46,963 nt of DNA. Origin: CAYNSB01 sp964399625 (GTDB lineage: Bacteria; Planctomycetota; Phycisphaerae; Phycisphaerales; UBA1924). Under the pieces are notes generated by a model. The model worked only from the letters and a program-made list of their open reading frames with translations, was not told the origin of the DNA and did no database searches. The position numbers and the translations under genes are program-made. Shown in pieces: positions 41,622-46,963 of this stretch (positions are counted from its first letter, which is position 1; each line of letters begins with the position of its first letter). The stretch lies in contig CAYNSB010000032.1 in the NCBI GenBank assembly GCA_964399625.1, positions 1 through 46,963 on the forward strand, in the 5' to 3' direction.

Positions 41622-43672
41622 AAGCCCTCCGCTGGGCCCTGGGCGCGGTCTCGCTCTTGGGCGTCGCGTCGGTCGTGGTCTGGGAGTGGGGACACGCGCG
41701 CTCGCCCGGCCCGCTCCATCCCACCCACCTTGCGATCGCGTCCCTCCAGGGCCAGGGATCGTCGAGCGAGCGCACGGGGTGCGCCGCGTGCCACGGCGCA
41801 AGCCCCGCGGACATGCCCGGCGCGTGCGCCGCGTGCCACCAGGATGTCGACCGCCAGATCGCGACGGGCAAGGGCCTGCACGGCTCGCTCGGGCGTGAGT
41901 CGGCCCGTGAGTGCGCCTCCTGCCACCGGGAGCACTCGGGGTCGAGCGTCGAGCTCGTGTCCCAACGGAGCTTCGAGGCGGCGAACGTCCCCGATCCTTC
42001 CAAGTACGCCCATCAGCACGCCGAGGCCTTTGCGCTCGAGGGCGCGCACGCGAGGCTGGCCTGCGAGCGGTGCCACGCCAACGCGTACGCCGCCCAGTTG
42101 CAGAAGGGGCAGAAGCGCTTCCTCGGCCTCTCCCAGGCGTGCGCGACGTGCCACGAGGACTCTCACAAAGGCTCGTTCGGCGGCGACTGCGCCTCCTGCC
42201 ACGGGCAGGCCCATGACTTCAAAGAGGCACCGGGTTTCACCCACACGACCGCTTTCGCCCTCGAGGGTGTGCACGCGCGCGTCGCGTGCGAGCGGTGCCA
42301 TGCCGCCAGCGGCGCCACGAGCGTGCTGGCGTCGCTCTCAAGCCACCCGCAGGCCCGCGCTTGCGCCGCGTGCCACGAGGACGCGCACCAGGGCACGCTG
42401 GGCACCGACTGCGCCTCCTGCCACGGCACGGGCGAGCCCTTCGATCGCGCCGCCAACTTCAGGCACACGCCGGCCTTTCCGCTCACGGGCAGCCACGCCG
42501 CGGTCGCGTGCAAGAGCTGCCACGAGAAATCGGGCGAGCGATCGGTCGCCTCGTTGCAACGGACGCCGCTGCCGGCACGGGCGTGCGCCGATTGCCACAC
42601 GTCGCCCCACGCGCCAGCGACGCTGGCCGCGTTCGCGCGCGAGCTGGGCGCCGCCTCGGGCCGGATCTCGTGCATCGGGTGCCACGAGCCGGCTCACAAG
42701 ACCTTTCGTTCTCCCGACGCGCTGATGACGGCCGACCTGCACCGAGCGACAGGGTTCGCGCTGTCCTCGCCCCACGAGAGGGCCGCGTGCGCGGACTGCC
42801 ACGCGCGCCCCGCGATGGCCTCGGCCGACGAAGCGGACACGCGGCAAGTCGTCTTTGCACGGGCCTTCCCCGGGCGCTCGGCCGACTCGTGCGCTTCGTG
42901 CCACCAGGATGCGCACCACGGGCAGTTCGACGCGGGAATCACGGAGGGCCGCTGCGCCGAGTGCCACGCGGGGGCCCACTTCAAGCCCAGCACTTTCGAC
43001 GCCAAGCACCACGCGGTGAGCGCCTTCCCGCTGACCGGCGCGCACATGGCCGTGGGTTGCGATCGCTGCCACGCAAGGACGCCCGAGGGCATGCGGTTCG
43101 TTCCCACGCCCAGCGAGTGCGTCTCGTGCCACACGGACGTGCACCAGGGGGCGTTCGATCGCGCCGGCAAGCCCGCGCTCGTGGACGGGCGCGCGGGGTG
43201 CGCCCGCTGCCACTCGACCTCATCGTTCGACACGATCTCGTGGGGCGGCGCCGACCACGCGCTGTGGACGGGCTACCCCCTCAAGGGCGCGCACGCCGTC
43301 GCCAGGTGCACGGACTGCCACGCGCGGCGTGATCGTCCGGACGCCTCGGGCCGCACGCTCGCCACGGCTCCCACGCGGTGCGACGCGTGCCACGCGGACC
43401 CGCACGCGGGGCAGTTTGCGCGGGCCGGGGCCACCGACTGCGCCCGCTGCCACAGCGAGACCCAATCGTTCTCGCGGACGACGTTCGACCATCAGCGAGA
43501 TTCCCGCTTCGCGCTCGATGCGCAGCACGCGAGCCTGGAGTGCGCGGCGTGCCATCGGGCCGTGAACGTGGCGCCGGGGCAGAGCGTGGTTCGGTTCCGC
43601 CCGCTGGGCACGTCGTGCCAGGATTGCCACGATCCCAAGGCGCTCTCCGGGGGCCAGAGGAGCAAGCCATGA
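41618..43672 (+). CDS. Multiheme c-type cytochrome, 23 CXXCH motifs
   Basis: Protein of 684 residues with 23 CXXCH heme-binding motifs by direct count. A hydrophobic N-terminus (about 5-23) without a clear cleavage site suggests export and anchoring on the periplasmic side. The sequence is built from repeats of the form F-A/P-L-x-G-x-H-A, about seven residues, then CxxCH (at least seven copies: ALEGAHARLACERCH, PLTGAHMAVGCDRCH and variants). The His in this unit could be the distal ligand of a neighbouring heme. It is coupled to the genes on both sides by ATGA overlaps, and GAGGAGG precedes the start. The probable role is a long electron wire across the periplasm. Confidence 0.93.
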   Translation: MKALRWALGAVSLLGVASVVVWEWGHARSPGPLHPTHLAIASLQGQGSSSERTGCAACHGASPADMPGACAACHQDVDRQIATGKGLHGSLGRESARECASCHREHSGSSVELVSQRSFEAANVPDPSKYAHQHAEAFALEGAHARLACERCHANAYAAQLQKGQKRFLGLSQACATCHEDSHKGSFGGDCASCHGQAHDFKEAPGFTHTTAFALEGVHARVACERCHAASGATSVLASLSSHPQARACAACHEDAHQGTLGTDCASCHGTGEPFDRAANFRHTPAFPLTGSHAAVACKSCHEKSGERSVASLQRTPLPARACADCHTSPHAPATLAAFARELGAASGRISCIGCHEPAHKTFRSPDALMTADLHRATGFALSSPHERAACADCHARPAMASADEADTRQVVFARAFPGRSADSCASCHQDAHHGQFDAGITEGRCAECHAGAHFKPSTFDAKHHAVSAFPLTGAHMAVGCDRCHARTPEGMRFVPTPSECVSCHTDVHQGAFDRAGKPALVDGRAGCARCHSTSSFDTISWGGADHALWTGYPLKGAHAVARCTDCHARRDRPDASGRTLATAPTRCDACHADPHAGQFARAGATDCARCHSETQSFSRTTFDHQRDSRFALDAQHASLECAACHRAVNVAPGQSVVRFRPLGTSCQDCHDPKALSGGQRSKP

Positions 43673-45336
43673 GGCGCTCTCGAGTCCTTGCCGCCGCGGC
43701 GGCGTTGGCGTGTGCCGCGGGCGCCGCGCTCGCGGGCGAACCGCTGCGTGTGCGCATCACGTCCGTGTCCGGGCAGAGCGTGTACCTGGATCAGGGCCGG
43801 CGCGCCGGGCTGACGCCGGGGCTGCACATCCGTCTGTTCCCAGCGAGCGGGGCGCCGATCGACGCGGTGATCGCGGACGTGTCGTCGTCGAGCGCCCGCG
43901 TGGAGCTCCCCGAGGGATCGCCGATTCCGCAGGTGGGAAGCGAGGGCGAGGTGGACGTTCCCGAGGCGACCGCGCCTCCGAAGGAGGAGGGCAAGCCCGA
44001 TCCCAAGGGCGCAGAGCCCAGGCCCGTCCCCGCGCACGCGCCGTGGACACGCCAGGAAGGGCCGCGATCCGCGGACACGCCGCTGCTGGCGCCCGCGTAC
44101 GCCAAGCCCGCGAGCGAACGCCCTTCGCAGTTCCATGGGCGTGTCTACTCGCAGCTGCAATACACATGGGACCGCGGCAACGGGCGCGACAACGGCTACC
44201 TGCTCGCACGCCTGGGCGGGTCGCTGCAACTGACGAATCCGTTCGGCAAGGGTGGCGGGCTGTTCTTCGACGGCGAGGTCGATCAGCGCGACGCGAGCGT
44301 CGTGGATTCCTCGGGCGAGTCCAAGACCGACCTGATCCTGCACCGAGCCTCGTACGTGCAGGGCGGCGAGCAGTACTCGTCGTATCGCGCCGAGGTCGGG
44401 CGCTTCACCTCGTACTACATGCCCGAGGTCGGGCGCGTCGATGGCGTCGAGGGTGCGCTGCTTCTGGAGAGCGGGCTGGCGATCGGCGCGGGCGGCGGTG
44501 TGTACCCGCAGCCGTTCCCGGAGGAGCACTGGGGCAAGGACGCGGGCTTCCACGCCTTCGTGCAGTACGACAACCCGAAGGACCGCACGTTCACGGGGAC
44601 GCTCGGCGTTCTCAAGACCTGGCACGAGGGCGCCCCGGACCGCGACGCGGTCATCGGGCGCGCAACGTGGAACCCGACCAAGGAATGGTGGGTCTACGGC
44701 TCGTTCACCGCGGACATCTACGGGTCGGGCGATCCCGCCAAGTCCGCGGGCATCCAGCTCACGCAGGGCTGGCTCCAGGCGCGGTACTCGCCGGACAAGA
44801 CCTGGGGCGCCTCGGTGTCGTACTCGCGGTACACCTGGCCCAGCCTCAAGCGAGACGAGTTCCTGTTCGCGCCCGTGGAACTGATCCGGGACGGACGCGT
44901 GGATCGTCTCGAGGGGTCCGCGTGGCGCGAGGTGGCCAAGGACGTCCGCCTCACGGGGCGCGCTCGGTACTACAGCGACCATCGCGGAGACGGCGTGGGC
45001 GGAGACGCGGGCGTCGACGTGAACCGTGTCTTCGATCTCTCCGCGTCGCTACGCACCGAGGTCTTCTACAACCAGGGCACGACGATCGACGGCCAGGGAT
45101 TCCGCGTCGAGCTGCGCCCGACCTCCGGCGATGTGCAGGGCTTCGTGGGGTACGAGTTGTACCAGTACACGACCAAGGGGCTCATCTCGGGCGATGAGCA
45201 CCAGGTGCGGCACACGATCCGGGGCGGGATCAACTGGCAGGTCAACCAGTGGTCGTACAGCGCGACGCTCGACCACGCGTTCGGCGACAACGAGGACGCG
45301 TACTCCCTCGGGGCCTACATCGAGTACCGATTCTGA
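43669..45336 (+). CDS. Outer-membrane beta-barrel with FlgT-like N-terminal domain
   Basis: Protein of 555 residues. The signal peptide covers residues 1-22 (ending AALAG). Residues about 25-98 resemble the C-terminal domain of FlgT-like proteins (VSGQSVYLDQGRRAGLTPG, then VIADVSSSSARVEL). A Pro/Glu/Lys-rich linker follows to about 155. The rest alternates hydrophobic and polar residues with many Tyr, Trp and Gly, and ends YSLGAYIEYRF, the terminal Phe typical of outer-membrane barrels. At about 400 residues this could make some 16-22 strands. Its place between two multiheme genes suggests it is the pore that holds a cytochrome through the outer membrane. No sequence match to MtrB can be claimed from reading. 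Confidence 0.85.
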   Translation: MRRSRVLAAAAALACAAGAALAGEPLRVRITSVSGQSVYLDQGRRAGLTPGLHIRLFPASGAPIDAVIADVSSSSARVELPEGSPIPQVGSEGEVDVPEATAPPKEEGKPDPKGAEPRPVPAHAPWTRQEGPRSADTPLLAPAYAKPASERPSQFHGRVYSQLQYTWDRGNGRDNGYLLARLGGSLQLTNPFGKGGGLFFDGEVDQRDASVVDSSGESKTDLILHRASYVQGGEQYSSYRAEVGRFTSYYMPEVGRVDGVEGALLLESGLAIGAGGGVYPQPFPEEHWGKDAGFHAFVQYDNPKDRTFTGTLGVLKTWHEGAPDRDAVIGRATWNPTKEWWVYGSFTADIYGSGDPAKSAGIQLTQGWLQARYSPDKTWGASVSYSRYTWPSLKRDEFLFAPVELIRDGRVDRLEGSAWREVAKDVRLTGRARYYSDHRGDGVGGDAGVDVNRVFDLSASLRTEVFYNQGTTIDGQGFRVELRPTSGDVQGFVGYELYQYTTKGLISGDEHQVRHTIRGGINWQVNQWSYSATLDHAFGDNEDAYSLGAYIEYRF

Positions 45337-45344
45337 GGTCACCC

Positions 45345-46640
45345 ATGAGCGACACACGCACATCCAAGGGGCACGGATCGGCGGGGCTGCACACGCTCCT
45401 GGGCGTGGCGCTCGTGGGCGCGCTCCTGGCGTGCACGAGCATCTTCTCCGGCCCGCGCCAGGGCTGGAATCCCACGTACGGCCCGGTGGTAGCCCACGAC
45501 TCGTTCCCCGCCGACTGCTCCATGTGCCACGAGGGCAAGACGTGGACCTCGATCAAGGCCGACTTCGCATTTGACCATGAGAAGATGACCGGCGTGGCGC
45601 TCCAGGGAGCGCACACGAAGGTCGCCTGCCTCCTGTGCCACAACGACCGGGGACCGGCAGGAACGTTCGCCGCGCGCGGGTGCGCGGGATGCCACGAGGA
45701 CCCGCATCGCGGGCAGCTGGGTCACGCGTGCGTGGACTGCCACAACGAGAGCACATGGACGCCGACCGAGGCGATCGCCCGCCACAATCGGACTCGATTC
45801 CCGCTCATCGGCGCGCACGCGGGCACCGGCTGCTTCCGTTGCCACCCGGGAGCGCAGGTGGGCAACTACTCCGGCGCGGATTCCGATTGCCTGACATGCC
45901 ACGCCGCGGACCTGGCCCGCGCCAAGACGCCCGACCACGCCGCCCAGGGCTGGGTCAACGACTGCCAGCGCTGCCACACGCCCACGGACTGGCACCTCGC
46001 GCGCTTCGCGCACCCCTCGGCGTTCCCACTCACGGGCGGGCACGCGGGGCACTCGTGCAGCGCCTGCCACACGGGCGGAGTGTACACGGGGCTCTCCACG
46101 GCGTGCGACTCCTGCCACATGCCGCAGTACAACGCGACGACGAATCCCAACCACGCGGCCTCGGGCTTCTCGACGACGTGCAACCAGTGCCACAACACCA
46201 ACTCCTGGCAGGGCGCAACGTTCAACCACTCGGCGGGATTCCCACTCACGGGCGGGCACGCCGGACTCTCGTGCACCCAGTGCCACACGGGTGGCGTGTA
46301 CACCGGGCTGTCAACGGACTGCGCCTCGTGCCATCTGTCTCAGTTCAACGCGACGACCAACCCCAACCACTCCTCGGCGGGATTCCCCACGACGTGCGCC
46401 GCCTGCCACACCACGACGAGTTGGCAGGGCGCGACGTTCAACCACACGCAGTTCCCGATCACCAGCGGGCCGCACGCGGTGTCGTGCGTTCAGTGCCACA
46501 CCACGCCCAGCAATTACGCCGTGTTCTCCTGCACGGGATGCCACACGCAGACGACGACCAACAACCACCACTCGGGCGTGTCGGGGTACCAGTGGGTGAG
46601 TTCGGCGTGCTACCAGTGCCATCCCCAGGGCCGGAACTAG
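45345..46640 (+). CDS. Multiheme c-type cytochrome lipoprotein, 16 CXXCH motifs
   Basis: Protein of 431 residues with 16 CXXCH motifs by direct count. The N-terminus has a lipoprotein signal (LLGVALVGALLACTS, Cys30 acylated), so it should sit in a membrane, probably the outer one. Repeats of F-P-L-x-G-x-H-A then CxxCH recur five times, as in the 23-motif protein. From about residue 227 two 72-residue units, each with three hemes, are nearly identical. The mature N-terminus is polar and the C-terminal region is Thr/Asn/Ser-rich, a composition suited to surface exposure. It follows the barrel gene by eight bases. Likely terminal cytochrome that passes electrons to or from a partner outside the cell. 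Confidence 0.93.
   Translation: MSDTRTSKGHGSAGLHTLLGVALVGALLACTSIFSGPRQGWNPTYGPVVAHDSFPADCSMCHEGKTWTSIKADFAFDHEKMTGVALQGAHTKVACLLCHNDRGPAGTFAARGCAGCHEDPHRGQLGHACVDCHNESTWTPTEAIARHNRTRFPLIGAHAGTGCFRCHPGAQVGNYSGADSDCLTCHAADLARAKTPDHAAQGWVNDCQRCHTPTDWHLARFAHPSAFPLTGGHAGHSCSACHTGGVYTGLSTACDSCHMPQYNATTNPNHAASGFSTTCNQCHNTNSWQGATFNHSAGFPLTGGHAGLSCTQCHTGGVYTGLSTDCASCHLSQFNATTNPNHSSAGFPTTCAACHTTTSWQGATFNHTQFPITSGPHAVSCVQCHTTPSNYAVFSCTGCHTQTTTNNHHSGVSGYQWVSSACYQCHPQGRN
46023..46451 (+). repeat. Tandem repeat of about 216 bases inside the 16-heme gene
   Basis: Unit 1 is 46023-46238 (72 codons) and unit 2 is 46239-46451 (71 codons). Both start FPLTGGHAG and carry CHTGGVYTGLST, NATTNPNH and SWQGATFNH. 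A more divergent third unit lies just upstream. Each holds three CXXCH motifs, so unit gain or loss would change heme number by three. Confidence 0.85.
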
Positions 46641-46921
46641 CACACGCGCTGATTCTCTCAAATCGCGCGGCTGCCGTCGCGCCAGTCCGCGATGCGCGAG
46701 CCGATGCCAACTTCAGAGAGCTCGAACCGCCCTTGCCGACATGCGGCAGCGCTCCCCAGCGATGGGCCTATCTCGCTATCTCGAGTCGCCCATTTGTTCA
46801 TCGCTGAGTCCCCGGCACTCTCCCAGATCCCGCGGCATGGGATTGGACCGAGATCGCATCAGAGCGCGAACCGCTGATCCCGAAGGTTGACCGTGTTTGC
46901 CGGCCACCCAGGCGATGAAAG

Positions 46922-46963
46922 TGCCCCCCGAAGGACTCGAACCTTCGACCCGCTGATTAAGAG
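46922..46963 (-). tRNA. tRNA-Lys (CTT), 3' part, cut by window edge
   Basis: On the minus strand the anticodon loop CTCTTAA (anticodon CTT), its 3' stem arm, a five-base variable loop, a perfect T-arm (GAAGG, TTCGAGT loop, CCTTC) and the acceptor strand GGGGGGC with discriminator A are seen. CCA is not encoded. The 5' half lies outside the window. The 281 bases between this and the cytochrome gene hold no gene that I can support. Confidence 0.85.

Noticed and set aside
39276..41801. Long minus-strand frame opposite the flavoprotein
   Set aside because: Same shadow effect; the opposite strand has intact FAD, NAD(P)H and ferredoxin motifs.
46641..46921. Possible small gene or regulatory RNA between the cytochrome operon and the tRNA
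   Set aside because: Only short frames without ribosome binding sites and no clear hairpin with a T run.

Overview
The window is high-GC bacterial DNA and most likely comes from a planctomycete, probably class Phycisphaerae. The clues are three secreted proteins with PEP-CTERM-like tails, a short dispersed repeat of a kind I recall from planctomycete genomes, tandem SPINDLY-type glycosyltransferases, and many genes that lack a clear Shine-Dalgarno site. The taxonomic call is inference. No plasmid, phage or insertion-sequence genes were seen.

Layout. 1-964 (-): N-terminal part of CTP synthase. 1111-6205 (+): two tandem secreted M1 aminopeptidases; the second is fused to HEAT repeats and a SecD-like P1 head segment. 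6370-9698: three PEP-CTERM-type surface proteins and a PGPGW-like membrane protein. 9860-13018 (-): bifunctional proline catabolic enzyme PutA. 13128-16905 (+): tightly coupled run of ribF, a DHH phosphoesterase, an orphan DNA methyltransferase and an FkbM methyltransferase. 23632-16913 (-): long housekeeping run of hscB, two CNNM/CorC-type membrane proteins, a thioredoxin, purQ, mnmA and a secreted beta-carbonic anhydrase. 23728-25752 (+): racemase-like protein and trpB. 25738-30146: TPR protein, secreted HEAT protein and a pseudokinase. 30385-31676 (+): 4-hydroxyphenylpyruvate dioxygenase and a coupled small membrane peptide. 31680-32574: a lower-GC patch with a lipoprotein, a dispersed repeat, a strong hairpin and a possible tiny basic gene. 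32575-35006: unknown membrane proteins and an orphan FecCD permease. 35087-39136 (+): an isolated ATP synthase epsilon gene followed by two SPINDLY/OGT-like glycosyltransferases. 39303-46640 (+): a four-gene redox operon. 46922 to the window end (-): 3' part of a tRNA-Lys.

The most interesting system is the operon at 39303-46640. It encodes a membrane flavoprotein with iron-sulfur motifs and a permuted order of flavin motifs, a 23-CXXCH multiheme cytochrome, an outer-membrane beta-barrel with a FlgT-like N-terminal domain, and a 16-CXXCH lipoprotein cytochrome. Three genes overlap by ATGA and the last follows after 8 bases. Together they can be read as a complete electron path from the cytoplasmic side to the cell surface, a porin-cytochrome conduit with its own NAD(P)H- or quinone-linked entry module. 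The individual fold classes are known; the combination and its role here are inference.
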